Source: Oreocharis arfaki
Taxonomy: Eukaryota; Chordata; Aves; Passeriformes; Paramythiidae
DNA: 64,000 nucleotides
Assembly: GCA_013398015.1 (NCBI GenBank)
Contig: VZRR01002778.1
Coordinates: 1 to 64,000, forward strand
Direction: 5' to 3'
In this document: one piece after another, positions 37,798-50,742 of the stretch
Position numbering within the stretch: the first letter of the stretch is position 1
Layout: the number at the start of each line of letters is the position of its first letter
Notes under the pieces: model-generated
What the model saw: only the letters and a program-made list of their open reading frames with translations
Databases searched by the model: none
Told to the model about the DNA's origin: nothing
Position numbers and translations under genes: made by a program

Positions 37798-40014
37798 GTA
37801 AAGTGTAAAAAGAAAATAACTATAAGGCTGTAAGAAATTCTCAGGAAAAAGCATTACAGAAATTCTTTTGACTCAAAATACTGGGATAGTTCAATAGAAG
37901 TTAGCTATTGACTATATTAGCTGTAATTACAGATGAGAGGAAAAAAACCACCAAACATCAAGCTTTTAGAACACTTGGGTAGATTGTTCGTCAATGAAAT
38001 ATCTCAAAAACTAACAGCAGACATGTATGACGAAAGTCATCTTGATGATAAAGTGTCCAAATTAAGCTAGGAATTTAACTAGTCCTATGCAGGAGGAGTA
38101 TGTCTTGATAATACTGAGGAAAAATTTCACCCCATGACCAAATCTGCTCAAAGCTGGTATGCAAGCAAGAAATATAGTTAGGCATCAATGACTGTATTTC
38201 TGATCCTTCAGATTGCAACCTGACTTTGGCACGGACTTTTTAATTTAAGTGTTATATTTTACTCTTGCAGAACACCATAAATGTCCGTAGTAACTGGGAG
38301 TAATGATGCTTTTCGAACCATGCTGCAAAGAGAATGGAAATGGATGTTGAACAGGAAGGATGCAGAAAGAGTAGCTCAAAAGAAAGAAACAGAATTGATA
38401 CATGAAAATGTGAGGAAGAAAAGAGAAAAATCACATTGGAACAAAATGGAAATGGCTTTGTTCCAACAACCTTCGCTACTATGTAAAAGTCAGCCAGCCA
38501 TAGTATAATATCCCACAAAGTTATCCTGCCTCATATTGGAGGTCTTTTTTCTTGTTAAAGTACAGAGTAGAATGACCACTGACATGAGAATAAATTGACC
38601 AGGGATTCTGTGTGTATCCATCTCTGTAATGTAGAAGGAGCAGCTTAGTAAAGTGTAAGGAAAAAAAAAAATAGATTTGAAAGGAATATTTATCAAACCT
38701 AATGGATTGATTCAATTTGAACTCCTCATTTTTTTTCAGTAAATTCCCTCTGATTCCAAATGTTATGTACCACATGTTGCTTACTCTACGACAGACAAAC
38801 AATCAATTTCTTTGCAGCAATATAAATGAGTATTACTGGGTTAAGCATGGCTGATGAAACTTTGCTTATTATTACTACTATTATTCTCTCAGGCCTGTAG
38901 CCCCTTCTAAGACATTTGCTTAATATATCAAGGTGATGTACACTTGAAGTTTTGCTTTCCTGATATGCTTACATTTTTATTTAGCCTCATGTCTGTGATT
39001 AATGGAATGTGCTATTTCTGTTTTACTGTAATGGATGGCTATGTTGGAGCAATACACAACTTAGTAATAACATCTCATTCCATAGAAGACATTATAACAA
39101 AAATTCAGAGATGAACCAGAGCTGACAAATGCATTTTTACCCTGTATTTATTTATCTCTTTCTCTTTGACATCTCTCTATAGCCTAAGTGTCTTTCCTTG
39201 TAAAATCCCACTGGTAGCATTCCTTCTCAAAAGTTCACTTCTAACTAGCCCAGGGATTACATTACCCCAAGAATAGAATTGCTATATTCACAGACTGTAT
39301 ATGAAAATGCAGATACAAATGTGCAATTCCTTAATTTAGAAACCAATTGTGCACTTCAAAGGAATAAGAAAAGTATGTCATATCCCTTGGTTACTAAAAT
39401 GTTAAAGCATTTTTTATCCTGAAATGAAAGAATTATTGAAATCCTTTTGCTGATATATATCAAGCATTACAAAAAGATGATGTGACTTGCAATTTTTGCA
39501 GTAGTGGGCTAATTCATGTAGTTACATGAATATAGAGGGGACCACATTGACAAGACTGAAGATTAAGATGCATCCTGAATTCACTTATTAATTTATCTAT
39601 AGTTGTGTTTATACTTAAAACAGCAAACATATTTACAAAAATATTTATGACTATAAAAGGTATTTTTAATGTCCTGAAAGAAGACACTTCTAAGTCAAAA
39701 CCAAAATGCTTAACTGATCCAAATTTTACGAAAGTTAAATTCTTGTCATCCAACCTCAAATGAATACTGTATAATTGGAATAAATTCAGGAAAGAATTAT
39801 CAGAAAGACAAGGAGTTTCTTATGTGACCTAAATGAGATTTTTTTTTTAAATATGATAGCCATATCATATTTTAATTCTCATAATTTCTCATCCAGGAAA
39901 GAGAAATCTATTGAAATGTAATCTATGCTACCTGAAAGGTATGACAAACATGACTAAAGAATGATGATTTTACTTTTCTAGTAGCATGATGGGCTTCAAA
40001 AATAATGATGAGCA
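37798..40014. other. Non-coding stretch
   Basis: AT-rich with short ATT/ACT trinucleotide runs (about 38867-38886). The plus frame 38281-38508 (75 codons, rich in Lys, Glu and Arg) looks helical but matches nothing I know and has no supporting context. Confidence 0.55.
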
Positions 40015-40235
40015 GTAGGCTTAATATAAACAGAAGGAAGGACTTTCCCATACAACCACAACGCATAATCGAACTGGGAATGTGGTTGTCAGAGGAAATG
40101 AAAAAAACCCCACTACAAATGGGTACAGAAGTAGATTTGTCAAATTAATAAAAAATAGATTCTTGGCAACTATAAACAAAAAAGTCTTAGATGAAACCTC
40201 AGGAATGGGAAGTTCCTAAGACAGAGACTGGAAAG
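40015..40235 (+). mobile_element. Ancient L3/CR1-like LINE 3' remnant, sense
   Basis: The order 'taaacagaaggaaggactt', 'acaacgcataatcgaactgg', then the region 'aatgggtacagaagtagatt', then 'gaagttcctaag' resembles the 3' region of L3-type CR1 elements shared among amniotes. It is heavily diverged, so the call rests on block order rather than identity. Weak similarity may continue to about 40330. Confidence 0.5.
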
Positions 40236-43200
40236 GAAAAAGAAATATCAAGGAGAACATTATCGCCTATGGAATTGACAGCCCTATACAATTTCCTATA
40301 TGATTCACAACTGTTATTGGCATCATTAGAAAAATGACACTTGTCTAGGGAAGCCCTGACCCTATATTTTCATTCTTCAGCCATTCCTTCCACTCCCTGT
40401 TGCACCTATTGTTTTGTATTTTCTTCCACTTCAAATCTTATCAGTAAAGGATTTTTGTTTAGTTCCACACTTGTTCTTGGAATTCATTCTACGATGACCA
40501 CAGTATCTATAGCACCAAACATTCATAGAGCATGATTTAGAATAGAGTATTCTACATCAAAAAATTGTAACTTTTATAAAGCAAATGGAAAATTAAGGTC
40601 TTAAACAGGTTTTGGACATCTAAGGGTAGAGTAATACATATAATAATGCATTCTTCAGGTCTTTTTTATAGGAACAGTTCCAGGCTTTGCTTCAAAACAA
40701 CTGTGTGATTAGCAAAATCAGTTCTGACTGTGTTGTGCAAATCTACTTTTTCCCTCAGAATTTCCTTGAAACTTCATGCTTTATGAGTGTTGTATTTGTC
40801 CTTTTGATTATACTCAGAATCATTCACAAATGTAAATGTTATTCTAAAACACTCTGAATGAAAAATCTTTAGTATTGATTATTATTGAAATTAATGCTAC
40901 AATTGACATTGAAATACTATAAAATTACCTCAAGATTTTGGAAGAATTTTAAACAGTCTCAACTGTTATCTAAAGGTCACAATGGTTTGGTTAGAAATTG
41001 CCAACAATTTGCTTATCATGGTCACAAGTTATATGGGATGTTCTCTAAGGGATTTAAGAAGCTGTCAAGGATTGCAAATATTTTTTTGACATTTAAAGTT
41101 GTCTTGTGAAAGAGATATAGCATTAAGTTGTCTGCCTTTAAAATTAAATTAATTTGATTGGTATACTCCCCTTACTCTCATCTCTATTCTAACATGCACT
41201 ATATTTGATAATCCAATGGCCTCTGGAAATGTAGAGAGTGCTCATTTCTGTTGTTGAGATGGCATCTGATAATGCTGTCTGGAGTGTGAAATTTTCTAAT
41301 AGAGCCTGCCAGAATATAAACTTGCTTAGATATTGTCACAAGTCTAAGTGTAAGTAGAGGTTTTTTGGATATTGCTATTGATGTCCAAAATTTTCCTAGC
41401 TTTATTACAAATAAAAGTATTTCAGAAAGCCTCTAATGTACTCTGAGCTTCTATTTTGTGACAACTGTGACAACCTCAGAACTATATCTTTCTTCTAGGG
41501 TTAAAGCACAAAAATATGGCAGCTATCAATTAGTAATTAGGGTGCATGTAAAATTACAATGTCAACATTTGAGTCTTTTGATGTCTTCAGGTTTATTCAA
41601 ACTTGTATTTTGTATAAAATATACATACAAATTATATTCTTCATAATTAGTGTTGATGAACACCATTTTTCAGTGTTTTTTAAAGTAGCCATTGATGCAA
41701 AACAAACTTATAGATAAAAGTTATCATTAATGGCCAGCAGCCTTTTCATGGGCAAAATCTGTGTAAACATTTTTTGTCATGAGAGATAATTCATCACTGG
41801 AAGGGGAGAGGTAAGATTCTTTAAATGATCCTTCAGATCAACTGAAAACTATCTTTGGTCAACAGTGATTTAGAGGCATGTGCACCAGACACCTGCAGGA
41901 CATCTATCTCATATGTTGTTTTTTTTATTGACTGAATGGATGTTAAAAAATATTCGTCTCAGTTCTAGAGGCTGGCCTTTCTAAGGTGGGTCTGTGGAAG
42001 ACACACATGCTATCAAGTCTTTTCCTACATGTCCCTGTTTTAACTCTGCTGGAGATTAGCAATTCTTATCTACAGGGCTTTAGAAAAAAATTCAATTCAA
42101 GTAGTCATTTGTTTGCCTAGTCTCATTGTTAGCGTGAATCTAACATCCCTTCTGTTTTATCTGCTTAACAAATGTCTTCCCAATGCATTTAGGTGTAGCA
42201 CAATTCTTGACAACCTTCTAAGAATAAATACCTGAGATTAACCTGTTTGTTCTTCCTTCAGAAATATTCTGATTTCTTCTTTTCTTTTAAACAATGAACA
42301 TACTATTCAGGCAAAGTTTAACTAATGCCTTACTTCCCTGACTTACTAATTAAAGAAAGGCTCAGCACTACACAGAAGCCTTTCCGTTCTACTTCATGAA
42401 TAAACGAACAAGCCCTTTCAGATAATTCCAAGCCTTTCACTTTGGTATAATGATTTCAGTGAATATGCTGTCACTACTGATGGCATAGATGATTATAAAG
42501 TTTTCTCTTCAAGGTACATAAAAGGCAGTTTTGGTTCATGATCTGTCAGCAGCTAGGATTTAAGGTCCCTTCCTGTACGTTTGCTTCATGCATGGCTGAC
42601 TTTGAAGGGTTTTTTTCTGTATGATATTAAAAAGCAAATGTTGCTGTAATTTTATTTGGTTTTTTCAGAGTACATAAATTAGATACTATGTGCGTGAGAG
42701 AGGCTGTGGTTTTGGGTTAAAAGCTTTCATCTGGCATAAAAAAAATGACAATGTCACTCCTCCTGGCTGGAAAGCCTAGTAAAGGATAATAGTTTTCAAA
42801 AAACACTGCACCTGTTTTCGAATAAAGAAACAAATTAAGACACTTATAAGTTGGGGGAAGAACGTTCATATAATTCAAGTAAGAAACATAATTTCAAATG
42901 GTATCCTTGCCTCCCATATAGTACACCTAACCACAGCATAAATCTTGGAATGATTTTTTTTGTTAGAAGGATGTAGATAAATATGGATATTCAAGAGTGA
43001 GACCATTTTACATAAGTGAGGGAAATATCAATGTTAAGTGGCTGTTAACAATATCTGTTTGCTCTAACCACCAGGAATACACCTGTGACAAAAGGCAAAC
43101 TGATTAGTTCACCTACCTGTCAAATGCCCCATTCTGTCCAACACTGAAATCTGGGTAAGGGAAGATAAAAGCTCTCGACATGAAGACTGGCCTAGTTCTT

Positions 43201-44002
43201 AGCCTGAAGCTAAATACATCATGATATACACATCATCATGCCTTGCCCGAAAGAGAAGAAATTACACCAAATGCAAAATGAAGTCCTAATTGAATACACC
43301 AAAAAGTAAAATAAGCATAAAATACCAAGTCCTGATTATATCAGTACAGATGTGGTACAGTCTTATTGATATAGGAAGCATTACCTAAGGATATGAGTGA
43401 CGCAGAGGCAAATATTTGTTAGACCAAATGCAAAATCCAAAATGCTCCGTGACACATAAGTTTTTCTGACTTGGTTACTGAGAAATTCAAGCAACACACA
43501 GGATCTGAGGAGATTTCAAGCTCTCAACTTCATTTCCAAGTTGCTGCCTTTTTACTGAGATGTATTATAATGTAGATATAGGGCTGAAAGCTCTAATCTG
43601 ACAATGTACTGCTTACCCATCCCTTAGAGAAACATGTGGGGTCGTTGCTCTCTCTCTGATTCATCCCATGTGAACCAAATATTTACATAGGTTAATGCTC
43701 TGTGACTAGTTAGTTCCTTTAAGCGAGCTGTCTGCAAAGCAGATTGTACACATTTTCCATATCAACATGTGAGCTGAGTTTTGGGATGGTGTGTTTGTGC
43801 AAACTCACGATTAGATAAGTTTTCTTTTTATAGATGAACCTTAAAAGCCTCTGTTTTGCTGCAGTTTCCCAAGAGGAGAGCGAGACAAGCGGCAGTGATC
43901 TCTAACACTTAAGAGTGGGATTTAGTTTTGTTGTTTTTCCAAGACAGAAGAAAGCCTAAGATATGTGACTCAGGTATTTTTTCTTGGCTTCCTCATTCAT
44001 GA
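40236..44002. other. Non-coding stretch
   Basis: AT-rich. The first 100 bases may still belong to the LINE remnant. Section 43610-43860 is more balanced in composition and could be conserved non-coding DNA. No gene recognised; frames are at most 74 codons. Confidence 0.55.
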
Positions 44003-44055
44003 TCACAGAATCACAGAATATATTGAGTTGTAAGGGACCCACTAGGATCATCAAT
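44003..44055 (-). mobile_element. CR1 LINE 3'-terminal stub, antisense
   Basis: About 53 bases, 'tcacagaatcacagaatata' to 'taagggacccactaggatca', match the antisense of the CR1 3' terminus. The element is on the minus strand and was truncated almost at once. Confidence 0.85.
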
Positions 44056-46275
44056 GTGGTGGTGGGAAATGTAAATTTTACTTTGAGCTTCAAAGTCTGT
44101 GAGATTTCATGTGAAGAAGGGTAACTTTCCTTCTTAAAAGAGCTTCTGTGTGCAGCTGCTGAGCGAAAGCAGAAAAACCTGATTTTCCTTGCATCTGCTC
44201 CCAGGGTTGTGTGGTACCTTCATAGAAACGTATTTCTGCTTCCCCTCTTGGCTATTGTCTTTGCTCTTACACCATCACACTGCATGGATGAGACAGCCGT
44301 GGAGTTTGGATTACCTCCACAGAGGTTTTTGTTTTCTCCTTCAGAGCGTTGGCAGTCTTGTTTTGTCAGTAGCAAATGTTGCAATTATTGTGGGTGACTT
44401 GTTCTTGTAGGGTCAGACAAAGTTTCATCTCATTTTGACCTTTGATGAAATGAATCATGTCATATATTTCACATGTGCCCTTTCCAGATATGTGATGGCA
44501 ATCTATCTGACAAAGACATGGAGGAAAGGACAAGACAAAATAATAACTGATGTTATCAGCAACAGCAAGAACAGAAGATCACTTTTTTTTTTAGTTTTTC
44601 CAGCTACATTTTCTGAGACAGTAAACATGTATTGTTTGTATAATACACAAAACCTTTTTCTTTCTGGAGTAACTTAAGCCACTAAAGGGAAAAAAATATT
44701 ATATGCCGCAGTACACCTTATCTCATTTTTCTATCACCTTTCTCTCTCTGCTGTAACAAAGACTTTCAGTGTTCTGTTTTTGGAAAATTAATCTGACTTC
44801 AATAAGGTAGCATAAAGGTTTCTCAGCAATTATTTAAGAGCATATTGCTGAGTTCAACCCTGATGGACACAACAGGTCTGAAGTTTATGTTTTGTAGAAG
44901 CAGTAAAAAAAGCATAAGCATAACCTAAGTACAACATTTTCGCTTTATAACAAAAATGAACATAGATCTGCAGACAACCTGGATTCTTCTGAGGTGTTCT
45001 TGAGGAAAGTTTGCAAATAATTTATCCAATAGTTGAACAAATGTCGTTGCCAACGACTTGAACAAAAGGGAACCAATTTCAGTGTGAAGTGTACTGAAGC
45101 AAGTGAACTTGGTTAAGTCTTGAAAAAAAAATACTGTTTTTTCAGAAATAAGCATGGCCATGTGAACCTGTGAAATAGCCTTACAAAGAAGCTGACAAGT
45201 GTCTGTTCAAATAGGTGTTTGTATCAACTTGATTCCCAATGTGGTCTGTCTGCATGTGGCACACAAAGTGCAAGTATTTTTCCATGGCATTGTTCTTGCA
45301 TATCTGTGCATTTAAAATTATTCTTGTATTAGCCTGATTACAAGTGTTTACAGCACTTTGTGGTAGTTCTTGGGTCTGAGTATGTACACAGCCACACCCC
45401 TGCCCTGTAGCGGGGTTCTAAGCTGCTGTGCATTGCGCTTTCTCTAGATGTGCAGTAGATTTTTCCTTCTTGCTCCATCTTCTCATTTTCTTGGTAATAA
45501 ACCTAGACACCTGACCTGGAGGGCAGAGAAATATTCTTTGTTTCTATCCGTTCTGTCTGGAGTTACCCTTTGTATTTTAGATGAAGTTTCATTTTCAAGA
45601 AGCTTTCCTCCATTTTAGAGAAGATAACAGTTTTTGCCCACTAATCCAAGTGGAGAGACTAAATTTCTCTTTATGTAAGAAATTGAGGAAGATGGAAGGA
45701 CACAGTTTAAATGATCATTATGTGTGTCACTAGGTCTTTTATTGTGTTCATCAGTACCTGATAAAAGTCTTGCTCTTTAAATTTAAAACCATGTTCTTGT
45801 TTAATACATAATAAAACTGATCTCCAGATGACGACTGTGTAGTTTGAAAATACAACACAATGTAAATTGAATAAATATCCATTTGAAGACTTCAGGGTTA
45901 GATAATTTTTTTTCTTAGAATCTAAAAAACAATGTCTGCATTTTACGCAACTAAACAATGTTTTTGAACAGAATTAAATCCAAAGCACAAATGAAACATA
46001 TAGACTAAAAAATAATAAAAATCTATTTATTATGAGCACTGTATGCTCACCAAAATATTTCTGAAATAGTTTTCTGTGAGCTTGTCATAACTATAATATC
46101 TGCTATGAGCACGTTTTGAATTTCATTAGGGCTCTTAGTGTTCCTATTCCTAATCTCAGACTGGTAACAGTATTTCATCTGGAAAAGATATTATACAACA
46201 TCTTCTTGCCAAAACCAGATGATTTATTAGTCCAATGTCATAAAGGAAGCCAAAGGAAAAGCCACAGGAAAACTG
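44056..46275. other. Non-coding stretch
   Basis: Overlapping plus frames at 44189-44410 and 44209-44397 are not recognised. At 45400-45520 a GC-richer piece with AATAAA (about 45497-45502) could be an old LTR or a 3' end, but no borders could be found. Confidence 0.5.
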
Positions 46276-46341
46276 ACTCTATTACCTGCCTCTATTACCT
46301 ACCTTACAAAATTCTAACTCTATTACCTACCTTTACAAATT
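46276..46341. repeat. Imperfect tandem repeat of ctctattacctacct
   Basis: Three copies of a ctctattacct(g/a)cc core, the last two followed by similar ttacaaaatt/ttacaaatt tails. Confidence 0.8.
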
Positions 46342-46636
46342 AAGGCATATATCTGTGCAAACACTTAAAAGGTTATTTGGATACTGTCTCGGGGTGAATA
46401 ACTGTTGATTCAAGATTTTGCTACTCACAAGCCATAGAGGTTGTATTTTGAACCGATGAAATTACTTTCTAACTGCTTTAAATACTTTTATGAAGTTATT
46501 TTACAGGTTTGATTGGCAGTGTTTCTATACCCAAACACAGAAAATGCTTTAGAAAATGGCCAAATGTTTCACAGTACCTTTATATATGCAGAAACAAAAA
46601 TATGGAAAATGCAAGAACTCAGTATTGTATTATCAC

Positions 46637-46845
46637 AGGTCTCACAGAGTAATTGAATCTTTAAGGTTGGAGAAGACCTCCAAGACCGTTGTGTCCAACC
46701 TTTGAATGAACACCACCACGTCAACTAAACCAGAGCACTAACTGCCATGTCCCGTCGTTTCTTGAACATATCCAGGGATGGTGATTCCATTACTTCCCTG
46801 GGTAGCCCATTCCAGTGCTTCACCACCCTTTCAGCGGGAAAATTC
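46637..46845 (-). mobile_element. CR1 LINE 3' part, antisense
   Basis: The plus strand shows 'ggttggagaagacctccaag', 'gtgtccaacctttgaatg', 'tatccagggatggtgattcc' and 'cattccagtgcttcaccacc', in CR1 antisense order from the 3' end inward. It is on the minus strand, about 210 bases. The plus and minus frames of 69-76 codons crossing it are artefacts. Confidence 0.93.
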
Positions 46846-47834
46846 TGCATGTTCATAACTAGACACAAGAAATACATAAAAAGTGCCAGTATAATCAGTT
46901 CTATCAAGAAAAATGAAACATTTAAAATGTTCAAATATGTAGTGTGCTTAATTTTTTTCCTTTTACAAATTGCATAAATTAGTTGCCTGCAGAGAGCGAT
47001 ATTTAACGAATTTCAAGAAGCAGCTGACAGGAGAAATAAAAGCTGTTTGGTTGTGGAATGAACACTCTAAGAATCAGATCAAGAAACTTACCTCTCTTGT
47101 CCTGGGGTACAACAAATTTTTGTCAGAACAGGGTATGCTAAAGGCATTGCTAAAACCAGAAGCATAAACTATAAATCCTTTGTGAAAGAATTGACCTCAA
47201 TTCTATTTCTTTCAAAGTAGGAAATATCATGGTAAATGTGGGAGAGGAATAAGGTCATCTACAACCTAGGAAATGTGAAAGAATGAGATGTGCAAGAGAG
47301 TAATAAGGTAGATGAAGTATTTCTGAGCTTTGAAATCTCAAAAGGATACACTTATGTACTTCAAATAATTTTTAAAATAAATTCAGAAACACCAATATTT
47401 TCAGCTTTATTCTTCTAAAAAGATGCATTTTTACTGAAAAAAAAAAAAACCAATCCCCACAATACTTATTTTTGGCTGTAACTTTTAATGAAACTATATG
47501 TGAGGTCAATAAAATGTTCAAACTCCAATACGCTAAACTATAATTCAAGAAAAAAAAAATTGAATTTCAAGTGATTTTGTGACACTGATTTGAAATATCA
47601 CTGCAAGTCTTTGATATTCTGTATGGAAAAGGCATAGCGTCATATAATTAGTATCTTTTACACTTTGAGAGACATTAACAAGTCATTGATATTCTTACTC
47701 AATATCTTTGTGACTGAGGAAACCTTCCTTTTTGGGAAGCCATCATATTCCTTATGTAAATAGAAAGACTTTTTTCCTACTAATAGCAGAAATCTACCTA
47801 ACGGAACTCCATGGAATTTTGTGAGTTCAGCACA
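46846..47834. other. Non-coding stretch
   Basis: AT-rich with A runs (about 47438-47450, 47551-47559). No gene or transposon recognised. Confidence 0.6.
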
Positions 47835-48345
47835 TGGGAACAACCTGCCTCTGTACCTTCAAGGTGTCCTTCTTGAAGAATGTCCAGCATGCCTGGACAC
47901 TTGCTGGTAATGAAGGCATTTTGCCCTTCTTGACTGCCCCCCAAGGAACCCTGTCAACAGGCTCCTAAGCAGGCCGAAGTTTGCCCTCTGGAGGTCCAAG
48001 GTTCTGCTGAGCACCTCCTTAGTTCCATGACTGCCAGGAGGTCTCCAACCCTCACAAGTCCTTCTCTATTCACAAACACCAGGTCCATTGGGTACCTCCC
48101 CTAGCTGGCTCATTCACCAGCAGTGTCAGGCAGTTGCCTGCCACACTCCAGTAACCTCCTAGGCTGTGTCCTCTGCTGTGTTGTATTTCCAGCAGACATC
48201 AGGTAAGCTGAAGTCCCCCCCTTATGGGCCAACAACTATGAGACTTCTCCCAGCTGCTTATAAAATATTTCAGCTGCCTCTTTGCCCTGGTTGGGCGATT
48301 GGTAACCGAGCTCCAACAGGATACCTGTCTTGTCGGCCTTTTGTA
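47835..48345 (-). pseudogene. CR1 LINE ORF2 fragment, endonuclease domain, decayed
   Basis: On the minus strand the piece at 48218-48183 translates to GDFSLPDVCWKY. This matches the conserved GDFN-x-P-D motif of the apurinic-type endonuclease domain at the start of CR1 ORF2. Further on, 48082-48056 gives LVFVNREGL, a block found downstream in the same domain. The two blocks are in different reading frames (their first bases lie 136 apart), so at least one frameshifting indel separates them. Both CR1 ends are missing. In an intact element this protein nicks target DNA and reverse-transcribes the RNA; this copy is dead. The plus frame 48166-48396 is antisense to it and not a gene. Confidence 0.88.
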
Positions 48346-49798
48346 AGACCTGCCACAACTGATGATTCTTTTCTTGTCCAGGAAAAGAAGCTTTAAAAAT
48401 CAAGATTTAAAGTGGATTATGAAATTCAAGGGAAGTTTGAGCTGATGCAGAGGCTTTGATATGTTCTCTAATATAAAAAACCCCAGCAACTGAGCAAGCA
48501 TATGCATTTTTCAGTGTCTCTAAAGGAGAAAAAAGGCTTTTTTTCAGCTCTGCTTGAGCCACTGCTTACAAAGACATCCTGAATCTTATTTTGTTTTGTT
48601 TTGTTTTGTGGCACATCACCTAGTGTATATTAACTTTTTGTCGCTTTCTCACTTTTTAATCTTCTCACCCAGTGTGTGCATGTTACTACTTTTAAACCAC
48701 AGTTATAGCACGAGCAAAGACAATTGTGACAAATTAACCATAGCCCGAGAGTACCTATAGAGTTTGCTTATTAATTAAGGCATTTCTTTAATTGGTGTTC
48801 TTTTAGTGAAGTGGAGAGCTTGTATAGCGTCATTTCACTAGGGGCCTCTGAACCCCTTTACAGAAATTTCAATGCAGACACCTCCATAATGCCAAAAGGG
48901 CTTTAAAACATCACAATTAATACAAAGGATAATGTGGAATATATACCTTCCAGATCCAAGGAAATTATTTCTTCTCTGTCCTCCACAGTAACATGTCAAT
49001 TTGCAAAATTTTCTATGCTTTCTCCACAAACATAACTACAATGATTAGTAATAACAGCAATTATGATCTTTGATAGAAATAAGGAAGCATAGTTCAGAAA
49101 AATAGAAGATCTTATTCTGCACACAGCAATTACTCCTGTTGCCAGCAAGACGAAAATTTACTACCCCAGGAAGTCATAAAGACTCTGATGCATTCTTACA
49201 CAGCACAGTGTGAGCTGCATCTGAATGAGACTGTCCTTTCCAGTAGCTTCACCCTCACCCTGCACTACACTGTACAAGCTTATGTCTGTGCCATACTGCT
49301 TGAGGCTTTTGTACCATGCACAGACAAGCTAAGTAGCACACCAGCACTATCTATGATTACTTCAAGGCTGGAAGTGTTTCTACCTATTTTAATCAAGGGG
49401 GTGATTCATTATTTCAGACAATAGGTTAAGAAGTGTGTTTGGCATGACTGCTTTTTCTCTAATGCCCAAATAGCCAATGGAGCAGTTAAATGTTTTGCAA
49501 TGTCTCTCAGAAAGAATCTAGCAAAGCTATGAAAGGGATGCTTGCTTGTCTCCCAGGCCCATGAATACTCTGTTTTGTGAAGGTGGAGAATAGGTGCAAT
49601 ACACCGTCAGTTAGAAGATAAAGGACAGCCTTATGCATCACCAAGTCCAGGAATAATACAAATGATTGAAATTTCTTCAAGATTTTAACGCAATGGCTGA
49701 AATACTTGGCAACAAGACAGAAGAAGAAAAGTTTGCATTTGCAGCTACATTCTGCTAAGGACTTTAAATCTTGCCATAGAATTCAATCCTCGTGGTGG
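48346..49798. other. Non-coding stretch
   Basis: AT-rich, with a TTTTG microsatellite listed separately. Frames are at most 78 codons, with no recognised similarity. Confidence 0.6.
48588..48610. repeat. (TTTTG)n microsatellite
   Basis: About four TTTTG units in a row. Confidence 0.9.
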
Positions 49799-50361
49799 TG
49801 AGTTCTGGTTTTGACTGGGATAGAGGTATTTTTCTTCACAGTAGGTACAAAGCTTTGGATTTGTGCAGGAAACAGGGTCAATAATACAGGGATATTTCCA
49901 TCACTGCTGAACAGCTCCTGCACAAATCCTTTCCCCACCTTGCCTGAGAGGAGTCTGGGGGTACACAAAGAGCTGTGAGGTGACAGAGCCAGGACAGCCG
50001 ATCCTCACTGACCAGAGGGATATTCCCCACTATGTGGCATCATGCTCAGCATATAGAGCTGGAGGGAAAAGGAGGAAGAGGGGATCTTTGAAGTGATGGC
50101 ACTTGTCTTCCCAATTAAAGGTGATGGAACCCTGCTCTGCTGGAGATGACTGACCACCTGCCTGCCCATAGGAAGGGGTGAACAAATTCCTTGCTTTGTT
50201 TTGCTTGTGTGTGCAGCTTTTACTTTACTGATTAAACAGCCTTAATCTCAACCCACAAGATTTCTCCCTTTTACCCTTCCAAATCTCTCCCTTACCCACT
50301 TGAGGATAGTGAGTGAGCAGCTGTGTGGGGCTTAGTTGCTGGCTAGAGTTAAACCATGACA
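49799..50361 (-). mobile_element. Solo LTR of an ERV (ERVL-like), about 563 bp
   Basis: On the minus strand it starts TGTCATGGTTTAAC (from 50361) and continues 'tagccagcaactaagcccc', 'aagcaaaacaaagcaagg', 'gggcaggcaggtggtcag' and 'atatgctgagcatgatgcc'. It finishes 'gtcaaaaccagaactca' at 49799. I recall these blocks, in this order, from a widespread avian LTR. A TATA-like CTATATGC lies at about 50049-50056. No internal region adjoins. The immediate flanks (GGTGG and TGGCA) do not match, so no target duplication is demonstrated and one border may be off by several bases or eroded. Confidence 0.85.
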
Positions 50362-50742
50362 TGGCATGAGAATAAAAATTATGTAACCCTCTGATATAAC
50401 AACGTAACATCATCAGCTGCATGATGTTAACATAACATCCTAATATCGAAGATTTGTTGCAATCTATGACTGCAATTCTTCAACAGCACTAGCTGCTGAG
50501 CTATTAGCCGATTTGGATCAGATTTCAGAAGTATCTTTATTGGCTATGGATGTCATGTCAGCTGATATGGGTATTTACCGACAGAAATTCTAGGTTTTAG
50601 TACTTTTGTCTCAGTCTGAAAAGTCTGTACACATGTAGACTAGCACTGAAAGAAAAAAACCAAATTGTTTCCGTTCCTAGCCCAGTATCCATTCTGTATC
50701 ATCTTTCTGAAAGTTAATGCATATGGGGAAATTCAATTGGAA
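50362..50742. other. Short non-coding spacer between an LTR and a CR1 piece
   Basis: About 380 AT-rich bases with nothing recognisable. Confidence 0.6.

Noticed and set aside
38281..38508. Lys/Glu-rich 75-codon frame, possible coiled coil.
   Set aside because: Composition reflects A-rich DNA; no heptad pattern or neighbouring exon was found.
45360..45560. Possible LTR: TGTGGTAG start, GC-richer body, AATAAA.
   Set aside because: No matching end, no target duplication and no family I recognise.
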